NCBI GenBank assembly: GCA_902516345.1 | Contig: CABXYJ010000001.1 | Location: 62,001-126,000, forward strand | Source: an uncultured Pelagibacteraceae bacterium | GTDB taxonomy: Bacteria > Pseudomonadota > Alphaproteobacteria > Pelagibacterales > Pelagibacteraceae | DNA: 64,000 nucleotides | Direction of reading: 5' to 3' | Part shown: piece by piece, positions 11,616 through 19,955 of the stretch | Layout of the letters: each line of letters opens with the position of its first letter | How positions within the stretch are numbered: position 1 is the stretch's first letter | Notes under the pieces: generated by a model | What the model saw: the letters and a program-made list of their open reading frames with translations, nothing else | Database searches by the model: none | Told to the model about the DNA's origin: nothing | Program-made: the position numbers and the translations under genes

Positions 11616-11737
11616 TAACTCCAGATAAAAAAACTAAAAAAAAAAATATTTTAACAGCTTTAGGAATTATTGCTTTTATGATTTTTCTTTTCTTTTTTAC
11701 ATTATATAATACAGGAGTATTTAATAGAGCGATATGA
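11612..11737 (+). CDS. CoxF-like single-pass membrane microprotein of the oxidase operon
   Basis: This 41-residue ORF is too short for the ORF track. It reads MITPDKKTKKKNILTALG, then one hydrophobic helix (about residues 13-31) and ends NTGVFNRAI. Both ends form ATGA junctions, with the ctaB stop and with the ctaG start, which is strong evidence of translation. Alphaproteobacteria often carry a small CoxF-type membrane protein at exactly this place between ctaB and ctaG; its role in oxidase assembly is unproven. The lysine-rich start predicts a cytoplasmic N-terminus. Confidence 0.75.
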   Translation: MITPDKKTKKKNILTALGIIAFMIFLFFFTLYNTGVFNRAI

Positions 11738-12267
11738 TACAAAAAAAAAACTTAACACCTTTAATATTAGCTGGGATTTTTGTTTTAATGTTGGGGTTGT
11801 CTTATGCAGCAGTGCCATTGTATGATTTGTTTTGTAGAGTAACAGGGTTTGGCGGAACAACTCAAGTATCTAAGAATGCTCCAAAAATAGTATTAGATAA
11901 GATCGTAAGTGTGCGATTTGACACTAATGTTAATAATTTACCTTGGGATTTTAAGGCTAAATCAAATGTTATTGATGTGAAAGTTGGTCAGGTCAACAAA
12001 ATAGAATTTGAAGTAGAAAATTATGGCAACGAACCTTCAGCAGGAGTAGCAACCTTTAATGTATCACCATCTAGTTTTGGAAAGTATTACAGTAAATTAG
12101 GCTGTTTTTGTTTTGAGAAACAAGAATTAAAAGCTGGAGAAAAAGCAACATACATAATGACTTTTTATTTAGATCCTGAAATGGTAAACGATCCAACAAC
12201 AAAAAATTTACAAGACGTAACTATGTCGTATACTTTTTTCTCGACAGATTACTATAAACAATCATAA
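11734..12267 (+). CDS. ctaG: Cytochrome c oxidase assembly protein CtaG/Cox11 (CuB insertion)
   Basis: Cox11 delivers copper to the CuB site of subunit I. The 177-residue protein has one N-terminal membrane anchor (about residues 10-30), then the conserved AAVPLYDLFCRVTGFGGTTQ, and a periplasmic immunoglobulin-like domain with the copper-binding LGCFCFEKQ motif. It starts inside the stop region of the CoxF-like ORF and ends 8 bp before ctaE. Confidence 0.96.
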   Translation: MIQKKNLTPLILAGIFVLMLGLSYAAVPLYDLFCRVTGFGGTTQVSKNAPKIVLDKIVSVRFDTNVNNLPWDFKAKSNVIDVKVGQVNKIEFEVENYGNEPSAGVATFNVSPSSFGKYYSKLGCFCFEKQELKAGEKATYIMTFYLDPEMVNDPTTKNLQDVTMSYTFFSTDYYKQS

Positions 12268-12275
12268 TTCGAAAA

Positions 12276-13064
12276 ATGTCAGCTGAAAAAAAACATGATT
12301 ATCACTTAGTAGACCCAAGTCCTTGGCCTATTTACGTTTCATTTTCATGTTTAGTATTGGCACTAGGATCTGTTTATTACCTTCATACAGATGTTTCATG
12401 GGGAATGTATCTTGGTTTTGCTCTTTTAATTTATGGTGCATACATGTGGTTTAGAGATGTAGTTATTGAAGCCGAACACCAAGGTCATCATACACCTGTA
12501 GTTCAAATTCATCACAGATACGGAATGACATTGTTTATTGCATCTGAAGTAATGTTCTTTGTTGCATGGTTTTGGGCATATTTTGATGTGAGTTTATTTC
12601 CAAATGAATTTGTTGGAAATGTTTGGCCACCAAAGGATATTGAAACTTTTGATCCTTGGGATATTCCATTAATCAATACATTAATTTTATTATTATCAGG
12701 AACTACAGTTACTTGGTCTCATCATGCTCTTCTTGAAGATGACAGAAAGAGTTTTATTCAAGGCTTATGGTTAACTGTTATTTTAGGTTTTTGTTTCACT
12801 CTTCTGCAAATATATGAATATCAGCATGCATCATTTTCTTTTTCAGATCACATATATGGATCAGTATTTTATATGGCAACAGGATTTCATGGTTTCCATG
12901 TACTTGTGGGGACTATATTCTTAGCCGTTTGTTTATTTAGGGGAAAAAGAGGACATTTTAATAAAGATCATCATTTTGGATTTGAAGCTGCAGCTTGGTA
13001 TTGGCATTTTGTTGACGTGGTATGGTTATTTTTGTTTGCTGCAATCTATATTTGGGGAAGTTAA
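12276..13064 (+). CDS. ctaE: Cytochrome c oxidase subunit III
   Basis: Subunit III stabilises the catalytic core and the proton uptake path. The protein has 262 residues, with seven predicted helices, the N-terminal HDYHLVDPSPWPIYVSF typical of the family, and the C-terminal EAAAWYWHFVDVVWLFLF signature. It overlaps no other real gene; the in-frame part of the surf1 ORF upstream of 13075 lies over its 3' end and is not coding for SURF1. Confidence 0.97.
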   Translation: MSAEKKHDYHLVDPSPWPIYVSFSCLVLALGSVYYLHTDVSWGMYLGFALLIYGAYMWFRDVVIEAEHQGHHTPVVQIHHRYGMTLFIASEVMFFVAWFWAYFDVSLFPNEFVGNVWPPKDIETFDPWDIPLINTLILLLSGTTVTWSHHALLEDDRKSFIQGLWLTVILGFCFTLLQIYEYQHASFSFSDHIYGSVFYMATGFHGFHVLVGTIFLAVCLFRGKRGHFNKDHHFGFEAAAWYWHFVDVVWLFLFAAIYIWGS

Positions 13065-13074
13065 TTTAAGTTTT

Positions 13075-13728
13075 TTGAAACACAAGTTTTTATTTTCAGT
13101 ATTTATAATTTTTTTTATTTTAGTTTTCTTTGCCCTAGGTTCGTGGCAACTTGTTCGTTTAAATTGGAAGAACAATTTAATATTAGAAATTGAAAATTCT
13201 TTAAAAAACCCACCGGTTGAATTAACAAACTCTAACGTAGAAAATTATCTTAAAATAAAAACGTCGGGATCAATAGATTTAGAGAAACAAATTTATTTAT
13301 ACAATCTAAATGATACTGGAACACCAGGCTTTGAAGTTATAAATCCAATTTTGATTAACGATACTAATTATTTGATCAATAGAGGCTGGATACCCTTTGA
13401 AAAAAAAAACTCACAAGAGATAAATGTATTTGATGAAAATAATATAATTGGAACTTTAAAACTACAAGGCAGAAAAAATATTTTTAAACCAGATAATGAT
13501 TTAGATGAAAATTATTGGTTTAGTTTAAATAGAGATGACATATTAAAATTTACAGGTAAAGAATTTTCTAAATATGTAATTTATTTAAATGGAAACTATC
13601 AAGTTCCTAAACCAAAAAAGATTACTGCCAATATTTCTAATAATCATCAAAAATATGCACTTACCTGGTTTTCATTAGCGATTTCAATTCTTTTGTTATA
13701 TTTATATTTTAGAAAAAAAAATTATTAA
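13075..13728 (+). CDS. SURF1 family cytochrome oxidase assembly protein
   Basis: SURF1 assists heme A delivery to cytochrome oxidase. From the TTG at 13075 the protein is 217 residues: MKHKFLFSVFIIFFILVFFALG forms the first membrane helix and is followed by the conserved GSWQLVRLNWKNNLI; a periplasmic domain with NRGWIP follows, and the last helix is LTWFSLAISILLLYLYF. The ORF track starts at 12976, inside ctaE, but no ATG lies between the ctaE stop and the first helix, so a TTG start 10 bp after ctaE is the best choice. It ends one base before the thrC start. Confidence 0.88.
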   Translation: MKHKFLFSVFIIFFILVFFALGSWQLVRLNWKNNLILEIENSLKNPPVELTNSNVENYLKIKTSGSIDLEKQIYLYNLNDTGTPGFEVINPILINDTNYLINRGWIPFEKKNSQEINVFDENNIIGTLKLQGRKNIFKPDNDLDENYWFSLNRDDILKFTGKEFSKYVIYLNGNYQVPKPKKITANISNNHQKYALTWFSLAISILLLYLYFRKKNY

Positions 13729-15102
13729 ATGAATTATATTAGTACAAGAAATAATCAGAAAAACTTTACTTTTAAAGATGTTTTCCTTAAAGGTTTGGCA
13801 GATGATGGAGGTCTTTTTGTTCCTAAATCAATTAAACAATTTAAAAAAGAGGAATTAGATAATCTAAAAAATCTTAGTTACAATAATTTAGCTGCTGAAA
13901 TAATTTATCCATTTATAGGAGATTTTATGTCTAAAGATGACCTAATCTCGATGATTTCAAAATCGTACTCAAATTTCAGATCTAATGATGTTGTAAAAAT
14001 CTCTGATCTAGGAGATCTAAAAATTTTAGAACTATTTCATGGTCCAACACTCGCTTTTAAAGATATCGCTATGCAATTAATAGGTAATTTTTATCAATAT
14101 CATTTAGGACAAGATCAAAAAAAAATTAATATTATAGTGGCAACTTCAGGTGATACAGGTGCAGCTGCTATAGATGCTTTAAAAGGAAAAAGTAATTTAA
14201 ATATTTTTGTATTGCACCCAAATAATAAAATTTCTCCAGTGCAAAGAAGACTGATGACAATACACGAGGAGAGTAACGTATTTAATATTGCAGTAGAAGG
14301 TAATTTTGATGATTGTCAAAATTTAGTAAAAGCAATGTTTAACGACAAAAAATTTTCTAAAGCAATTAATATGTCTGGTGTAAATTCAATTAATTGGGCA
14401 AGAATTATTGCTCAATCAGTGTATTATTTTTACGCTTATTTCAAAGTTGGAAATGGTCAACCTTTATCTTTTTCTGTTCCAACAGGTAACTTTGGTGATA
14501 TTTATGCTGGTTACTTAGCAAAAAAACTAGGACTTCCTATTGATAAACTAATTGTGGCTACAAATAAAAATGACATACTTCATAGAGCAATATCTGGTGG
14601 CGACTACACTCAAAAGAAAGTGGAGGAAACAAATACTCCAAGTATGGATATACAAATAGCAAGTAATTTCGAAAGACTTTTATATGATATAAAGGATAGT
14701 AACTCCGAAATTACAAAAGATGTAATGACTGAAATAAGAAATAATACTTATAAAATTGATAAAACTGATTTAGATAAAATTAAAAAGAATTTTATATCTG
14801 AGATGCTTGATGAAAATGAAACTATAGAAATGATAAAGACAATTAATGATGAGCATCAGATGGTAGTTGATCCACATACTGCTGTGGGCGTTGGTGCAGT
14901 GAGAAAATTAAGATTGGAAAAAAATTGTGTTGTATTATCAACTGCGCACCCCTGCAAATTTCCAGATGCAATAAAATATGCAATCTCAAAAACTGAAAAT
15001 TTACCAGATAGTCTTAAATATGTTAATGACAGAAAAGAAAAATTTGAATTTCTTCCAAACGATATTGAAAAAGTTAAAAAATATGTAATGAACTCAATAT
15101 GA
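13729..15102 (+). CDS. thrC: Threonine synthase
   Basis: ThrC converts O-phosphohomoserine to threonine with pyridoxal phosphate. The 457-residue length fits the long (fungal/proteobacterial) class. The N-terminal MNYISTRNNQKNFTFKDV and LADDGGLFVP, the PLP-lysine motif GPTLAFKDIAMQ near residue 110 and IVATSGDTGAAAIDA are diagnostic. It follows surf1 without a gap, an order common in alphaproteobacteria. ThrB lies 2 kb away on the opposite strand, so the two consecutive enzymes are not cotranscribed here. Confidence 0.96.
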   Translation: MNYISTRNNQKNFTFKDVFLKGLADDGGLFVPKSIKQFKKEELDNLKNLSYNNLAAEIIYPFIGDFMSKDDLISMISKSYSNFRSNDVVKISDLGDLKILELFHGPTLAFKDIAMQLIGNFYQYHLGQDQKKINIIVATSGDTGAAAIDALKGKSNLNIFVLHPNNKISPVQRRLMTIHEESNVFNIAVEGNFDDCQNLVKAMFNDKKFSKAINMSGVNSINWARIIAQSVYYFYAYFKVGNGQPLSFSVPTGNFGDIYAGYLAKKLGLPIDKLIVATNKNDILHRAISGGDYTQKKVEETNTPSMDIQIASNFERLLYDIKDSNSEITKDVMTEIRNNTYKIDKTDLDKIKKNFISEMLDENETIEMIKTINDEHQMVVDPHTAVGVGAVRKLRLEKNCVVLSTAHPCKFPDAIKYAISKTENLPDSLKYVNDRKEKFEFLPNDIEKVKKYVMNSI

Positions 15103-15587
15103 AACTCAAAATAAAAGATCAAATACCAGATACAGAAATTTTTCAACTTGTTGATGGAGAACCAAAAAAAAGCAAATTAAGAGAAATAATAGGTGATGGA
15201 AAAATTGTTTTATTTGGTTTGCCAGGGGCATTTACATCAACCTGTTCAAAACTTCACTTACCAGGTTTTGTTGCAAATGCAGATAAAATCAAAGCAAAAG
15301 GAATAAAAAACATATTTTGTTTATCAGTAAATGACCCTTATGTAATGAATGGTTGGGGAGAAATTAATAATACTGGAAATAACATAAAAATGTTGTCAGA
15401 TCCGTATTTGTTGTTCACGAAAGCAATTGGTGCAGAAGTTGATCGGAATGCAAAAGGAATGGGAATTAGATCAAATCGTTATTTAATGGTTATTGAAAAC
15501 TTCACAATTATTAATATTCATGTTGAAAAAGAAACTAAGGAATGTGGCTTAACTTCAGCAGAGAATTTAGTAAATAATTTAATATAG
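15099..15587 (+). CDS. Peroxiredoxin, Prx5 (AhpE/hybrid) type
   Basis: The 162-residue thioredoxin-fold protein has the peroxidatic motif PGAFTSTCS near residues 44-52, the Prx5 arrangement, and NDPYVMNGWG near residue 80. A second cysteine appears only at KECGLT near the C-terminus. Prx5 proteins reduce hydrogen peroxide and organic peroxides, usually with glutathione or glutaredoxin. It overlaps thrC by an ATGA junction, so it is the last gene of the oxidase-thrC transcription unit. A GC-rich hairpin follows directly after its stop. Confidence 0.92.
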   Translation: MKLKIKDQIPDTEIFQLVDGEPKKSKLREIIGDGKIVLFGLPGAFTSTCSKLHLPGFVANADKIKAKGIKNIFCLSVNDPYVMNGWGEINNTGNNIKMLSDPYLLFTKAIGAEVDRNAKGMGIRSNRYLMVIENFTIINIHVEKETKECGLTSAENLVNNLI

Positions 15588-15590
15588 GTA

Positions 15591-15614
15591 GGGCATTTCT
15601 GTTGCCAGGTGCCC
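15591..15614. other. GC-rich hairpin filling the gap between convergent genes
   Basis: The 30 bp between the prx stop and the rnhA stop holds GGGCA-TTTCTGTTGCCAGG-TGCCC. The outer stem is GGGCA/TGCCC. On the minus strand the interior is CCTGGCAACAGAAA, where CTG-GCAA-CAG makes a second stem closed by a GNRA-type tetraloop. It may be a bidirectional transcript end or a structured RNA element; no run of T follows on either strand, so a classical intrinsic terminator is doubtful. Confidence 0.5.
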
Positions 15615-15617
15615 CAA

Positions 15618-16040
15618 TTATAAGTTTGCAGCATTTCTTGCAAGTAAATCTACTTCATTATTTAATTTGTCAGTTGAATGTGCTTTTACCCAATTCCAAC
15701 TAACTTTAAATTCATTATTTAGTAGATCTAATTCTGTCCAAAGTTCTTTATTACTTACTTCTTTTTTGTTTGCAGTTTTCCATCCATTTTTTTTCCAGTT
15801 ATGTATCCATTCTGTTATTCCAGACTTTACATATTTAGAGTCTGTAAAAATTTCAACTTTGCTGCCTTTTGGAATTTTTTTAAGAGCTTGTATAGGTGCC
15901 AATAATTCCATTTGATTATTTGTAGTATTTTTTTCACTTCCTTTTATTTCAGTTTTTTTTCCATCACTTAATATAATTGCCGCCCAACCACCTTTACCAG
16001 GATTTCCAATACATGAACCGTCAGTGTATATCTTAATCAT
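15618..16040 (-). CDS. rnhA: Ribonuclease HI
   Basis: RNase HI removes RNA from RNA-DNA hybrids. All four catalytic carboxylates are visible in 140 residues: IYTDGSCIGNPGKGGWA (Asp near residue 6), NNQMELLAPIQAL (Glu near 44), IFTDSKYV (Asp near 65) and KLNNEVDLLAR (Asp near 130). It is the last gene of the long minus-strand run from dciA; its ATG shares one base with the thrB stop. A second RNase H (type II) is at 31418-31984. Confidence 0.96.
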   Translation of the reverse strand: MIKIYTDGSCIGNPGKGGWAAIILSDGKKTEIKGSEKNTTNNQMELLAPIQALKKIPKGSKVEIFTDSKYVKSGITEWIHNWKKNGWKTANKKEVSNKELWTELDLLNNEFKVSWNWVKAHSTDKLNNEVDLLARNAANL

Positions 16041-17005
16041 TACCTTAAATAATCTTTATAAGTTTTTAAATTATTGTGTATTAAGAGTTTTTGATAATAC
16101 TCTCTTGGATCCTTTATTTTAATGAGCGCTGATTTAGGTGTATTTGAATAGTCAAAAAGTCTAGTTAGAAAATATCTCATCGCTGCACCACGACATAAAA
16201 TATTTAATGATTTTTTTTCTGCAATTGAAACTTTTTTTACACTTTCATACCCTTTAATTAAATTTTTTACCTTTTTTTTATTTAAGAAAAATTTAGATGC
16301 TCTTTTGTCAAAACATAATGCATTAACACAAATAGCAATTTCATACATAAAGTAATCGTTCGCAGCAAAATAAAAATCAATTATTCCTGATAATTTATCT
16401 TTTTTAAAAAAAATATTATCTATAAATAAATCTCCATGAATTATCCCAGAAGGTAATTTTTTTGGCCATTTCATTTTTATATCTTTAAAATTTATCTTTA
16501 GAAACTTTTCTATATTAGTAAATTTTTTTGATTTAAATTTAATACTGTTAAGTAATGGATTTAAATATTTAATACCCATAGAGTTTTTCCTGGAAAGATT
16601 TATTTTTTTTGTTGATAAATGCATTCCAGCAATCATTTTCCCTATTTCGTGACAATTTTTTAAATTAAGTAATTTTTTATCTTTTCCTTCTAAAAATGAA
16701 ACAATGCAAGCTGATTTTTTCCTTATTCTGACTAGGTATTTTCCATTTTTATTTTTTTGAGGTTTTGGACAATTTATTTTATAATTATTTAATTGATCCA
16801 TTAACTTCATAAAAAAAGGTATTTCATTTTGAGAGACTCTTTTTTCAAAGATTGTAAGTATAAATTTTTTATTTTTTGATTTTAATAAATAGTTAGTATT
16901 TTCAATACCTTGTTTAATACCTTTAAAGCTTATAATTTTTTCTATTTCAAATTTTTTATTGATATAAGAAATATCTTTTTTATTTATTTTTGTATAAACA
17001 GCCAT
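16040..17005 (-). CDS. thrB: Homoserine kinase (aminoglycoside-phosphotransferase fold)
   Basis: It phosphorylates homoserine for ThrC. At 321 residues it belongs to the APH-like ThrB class common in alphaproteobacteria, not the GHMP class: the start MAVYTKINKKDISYI, GIKQGIENTNYLL, the catalytic HGDLFIDNIFF near residue 200 and the Mg-binding IIDFYFA are all visible. It abuts ispH (the ispH stop follows its start codon by zero bases) and precedes rnhA. The placement with isoprenoid genes looks like operon packing, not shared function. Confidence 0.93.
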   Translation of the reverse strand: MAVYTKINKKDISYINKKFEIEKIISFKGIKQGIENTNYLLKSKNKKFILTIFEKRVSQNEIPFFMKLMDQLNNYKINCPKPQKNKNGKYLVRIRKKSACIVSFLEGKDKKLLNLKNCHEIGKMIAGMHLSTKKINLSRKNSMGIKYLNPLLNSIKFKSKKFTNIEKFLKINFKDIKMKWPKKLPSGIIHGDLFIDNIFFKKDKLSGIIDFYFAANDYFMYEIAICVNALCFDKRASKFFLNKKKVKNLIKGYESVKKVSIAEKKSLNILCRGAAMRYFLTRLFDYSNTPKSALIKIKDPREYYQKLLIHNNLKTYKDYLR

Positions 17006-17950
17006 TTAATTTAATTTTTTTGGAGCTTTGAAAACAACATTTTCCTTAATGATTTCTACTTCATCTATACTGACTGTAAATCTATTTTTTAACTCATTGA
17101 TAAAATTATCAACTAGAATCTCAGGAGCAGAAGCTCCAGAAGAAACACCAATCGTATTTGCATTTTTGATTAAATCAAATGGGATTTCACTTTGTGAATG
17201 AATTAATATTGAGTTAGGGCAGCCAGACTTTTTAGCTACCTCCACTAATCTAACTGAATTAGATGAATTTCTACTACCTATCACAAAAAATAAGTCACAT
17301 TTTTTTGCAATATTTTTAACTGCCATCTGCCTGTTTGTAGTAGCGTAACAAATATCCTCTTTTAAAGGTTCTTTTATATTTGGAAATCTATCTTTTAATA
17401 TTTGGATTATATCTTTTGTATCATCTACTGATAATGTTGTTTGAGTAACATAAGAAATTTTTTTGTTATTTTGAATTTTATAGTTTTTGGCTTCATCTTC
17501 ATTTTGAATAAGATCAATTGATCCTTTGGGCAACTGCCCCATAGTACCAATTACTTCAGGGTGATTTTGATGTCCTATTAAAATTAAATGATATCCAGCT
17601 TTATTTAGATTTTCAGCCTCTCTGTGTACTTTTGACACCAATGGGCATGTAGCATCAACATAAGTCATATTGTAGTTTTTAGCTTCCTCTGGAATTTTTT
17701 TTGGAACACCATGAGCTGAAAAAATAACTGGTCTAGTTTTATCTTCTATCTCCTCTAGTTCTTCAACAAAGATAGCTCCTTTATTTCTTAAATCATCTAC
17801 TACGTATTTATTGTGTACTATTTCATGACGAACATATACTGGAGCACCATATTTCTGAATTGATTTTTCAACAATCTCTATAGCTCTTTCTACACCAGCA
17901 CAAAAGCCTCTAGGAGCTGACAATAATATTTTCAATTCTTTATTTTTCAT
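17006..17950 (-). CDS. ispH: 4-hydroxy-3-methylbut-2-enyl diphosphate reductase
   Basis: IspH makes isopentenyl and dimethylallyl diphosphate, the last step of the MEP pathway, with a [4Fe-4S] cluster. The 314-residue protein shows the three cluster cysteines in PRGFCAGVERAI (about residue 17), DATCPLVSKVH (about residue 101) and DICYATTNRQ (about residue 200), and the SHSQSE-like substrate site HSQSEIP. Its ATG overlaps the 3' end of blh by 11 bp. Directly following a carotenoid cluster, it could raise precursor supply when retinal is made. IspE is in the same window at 34.4 kb. Confidence 0.97.
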   Translation of the reverse strand: MKNKELKILLSAPRGFCAGVERAIEIVEKSIQKYGAPVYVRHEIVHNKYVVDDLRNKGAIFVEELEEIEDKTRPVIFSAHGVPKKIPEEAKNYNMTYVDATCPLVSKVHREAENLNKAGYHLILIGHQNHPEVIGTMGQLPKGSIDLIQNEDEAKNYKIQNNKKISYVTQTTLSVDDTKDIIQILKDRFPNIKEPLKEDICYATTNRQMAVKNIAKKCDLFFVIGSRNSSNSVRLVEVAKKSGCPNSILIHSQSEIPFDLIKNANTIGVSSGASAPEILVDNFINELKNRFTVSIDEVEIIKENVVFKAPKKLN

Positions 17951-18875
17951 TTTTTTCTATTAAATACTCAAGCAATATATGTGGAAAGGTTAAAGACGCC
18001 AAACCTATAAATATAACTTTTAGAATTGAACTATCGAAATTGTATGAATTATTTAATAAATAAAGCCCAAGTAAACAAAAAGTAGCAGTAAGAATGGTTA
18101 AGGGCAGAGCTTTTTTTATAAAAATTTTTAGCCCATTCTTTAAATCGTTCTCATCTAGCTCATGCATCAAAGTAATACCATGTCTAGTAGAATGTAAAAA
18201 ACAAAAATAAATTGTAAATGCCATCAGAGGTGACAAATAATAATTTATAATTAAAATTGAAAAATAATCTAAAAAAATAGTAAACTTTTTTAATTCAAAT
18301 TCTTTGGTAAATAATAAAATACTGGATAATGTGCTTAAAATAATACCAAAAAGTATAAGGTTATTCATTTCAATAAAATCTAAAGTTCTATAAAAAGACT
18401 CGTTATCAATAAGTAATAATTTGAATATAGATATTGTTTCTTCAAAATGAAAAAACATAGGTGCTAAAATTACGAGTGAACCTTTCAAGAAAAATAATAA
18501 TTGGTTATAATATGAATTTTCAGTTATTAAAAACTGAGTATCTTCCTTGCCGAAATGAAATGAAGCAACTATTAGAAAAATTGTTAATGAAACTGACGGT
18601 ATGATTGTCCATAAGGCTATAACAATTGAAGCAATAAAAATATATATCAAATAAAAAATATATTTATTTTTTATTTCAAAAATTTTCAGAAGTTTTTTTC
18701 CTTTTATATGATCAAGTGAACCATGAGAAACCCCAATACTTAAAATTAAAAGTAAACAGAATAATGGTGAAAATATTAAATCCTCAAATTTTAAAATTGT
18801 TAAAGAAAAAATATTACAAAATAAAAAAAAAATGAAAGAGTGATTAAAATTTATTTTTTTTAATTGGTTTTTCAT
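17940..18875 (-). CDS. blh: Beta-carotene 15,15'-dioxygenase, Brp/Blh family
   Basis: Blh cleaves beta-carotene into two retinal molecules for rhodopsins. The 311-residue protein is a multi-helix membrane protein carrying the family's iron-binding histidines: HGSLDHIKG near residue 50, FHFGKEDT near residue 106 and FLHSTRHGITLMHE near residue 222. It sits at the end of crtI-crtB-crtY, which make its substrate. The presence of Blh implies a retinal protein, most likely proteorhodopsin; no opsin gene is in this window. Confidence 0.92.
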   Translation of the reverse strand: MKNQLKKINFNHSFIFFLFCNIFSLTILKFEDLIFSPLFCLLLILSIGVSHGSLDHIKGKKLLKIFEIKNKYIFYLIYIFIASIVIALWTIIPSVSLTIFLIVASFHFGKEDTQFLITENSYYNQLLFFLKGSLVILAPMFFHFEETISIFKLLLIDNESFYRTLDFIEMNNLILFGIILSTLSSILLFTKEFELKKFTIFLDYFSILIINYYLSPLMAFTIYFCFLHSTRHGITLMHELDENDLKNGLKIFIKKALPLTILTATFCLLGLYLLNNSYNFDSSILKVIFIGLASLTFPHILLEYLIEKNEK

Positions 18876-18887
18876 TTTTTTATTAAA

Positions 18888-19955
18888 TTAATAAAATAAA
18901 GCCTTAATAAAAGTCAACTTTGGCATTCTAAAAATAATAGATAAATCCTCAAAAAAATTACTTTTGTTAGACAAAAATTTTATAACAGTCTTTGGAGAGG
19001 CCTTAAACATTTTAAAAAAAATTTCAGGCATTTTTTCCGGGTGTTTTTCAAGAACTCTAAGAAATATCTCATCTAAAAATTGATACTTATTACCAATTTT
19101 ATATTTTTTAGCATGAGTAATATTCTCGATATTCTCTCTTATATATCTACTGTGTTCTTGAATATTTAGAAAAGTGTAACCCGTACTTAATCTCGTCATA
19201 CCTCCAGCAGTTCCAATATTTATTTGGTTTTTAGCTTTTTCATTTATTGGGTAAAAAAGAGGTATTGCACCTTCTTCTTTATAAATAATTTTGTAATCTT
19301 TTAAATTTAGGTGATTTTCAATATAATCTTTAATTTGTGTGTCATAGTCTCTTTGAGAGTCATCATTCATTTTTGATAACCATGTAGTTTCAATCAAAGC
19401 CGTAGTCTTTGAATAGGGTAGAGTGTAAAAAAAATGCACACTATCTCTTTGATCACAATCAAAATCCATAAGATTAAAAATTTCATCGTCAAAGAAATCA
19501 TTTTTAGATTCAACTTCTACACCACAAAAATGCTGCCAAAGGTTACGATGATCCTTTTTAATTGATGGAACACTATTAAAAACAAAAGAATTTTTTGAAT
19601 TAATTTCGCTTATATCTTTAAAGAAAGAAATATTATTATTATCTTTTAATTTACTGTTAATTTTTTCATAGAACAGCCCGCTATCAATACTTTGGTATGG
19701 ATAAATGTTGCATTCTAAATAATTAGTTTTTTTTGGTATATTAACAGAAAAATTTTCCCAATTTTTTTTAACACAATCATCAAAATTATGTGCTGCTACT
19801 TTCCAAAAAGACCAGGTTTTGTCTTTTTTATACTCTGATCTTGGCTCAATAATAGCTAAAGTTTTATTTTTTAATTTTTCATTGACCTCAAGTTCATACG
19901 CAAGTGATAACCCTGCACAACCACCACCAACTATAATATAATCAAATTCTTTCAT
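18888..19955 (-). CDS. crtY: Lycopene beta-cyclase
   Basis: CrtY turns lycopene into beta-carotene. The 355-residue protein begins with an FAD-binding dinucleotide fold, FDYIIVGGGCAGLSLAYEL, and has KTWSFW near residue 46 and IGTAGGMTRLSTGYTF near residue 250, typical of the bacterial CrtY type. Its start overlaps the crtB stop by 14 bp and blh follows after 12 bp. It is a little shorter than cyclases of enterobacteria (about 380 residues) but looks complete. Confidence 0.93.
   Translation of the reverse strand: MKEFDYIIVGGGCAGLSLAYELEVNEKLKNKTLAIIEPRSEYKKDKTWSFWKVAAHNFDDCVKKNWENFSVNIPKKTNYLECNIYPYQSIDSGLFYEKINSKLKDNNNISFFKDISEINSKNSFVFNSVPSIKKDHRNLWQHFCGVEVESKNDFFDDEIFNLMDFDCDQRDSVHFFYTLPYSKTTALIETTWLSKMNDDSQRDYDTQIKDYIENHLNLKDYKIIYKEEGAIPLFYPINEKAKNQINIGTAGGMTRLSTGYTFLNIQEHSRYIRENIENITHAKKYKIGNKYQFLDEIFLRVLEKHPEKMPEIFFKMFKASPKTVIKFLSNKSNFFEDLSIIFRMPKLTFIKALFY

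Noticed and set aside
12976-13074. Upstream part of the SURF1 ORF inside ctaE
   Set aside because: It is the +1 frame reading of the ctaE C-terminus; the SURF1 family starts just before the first helix near 13075.
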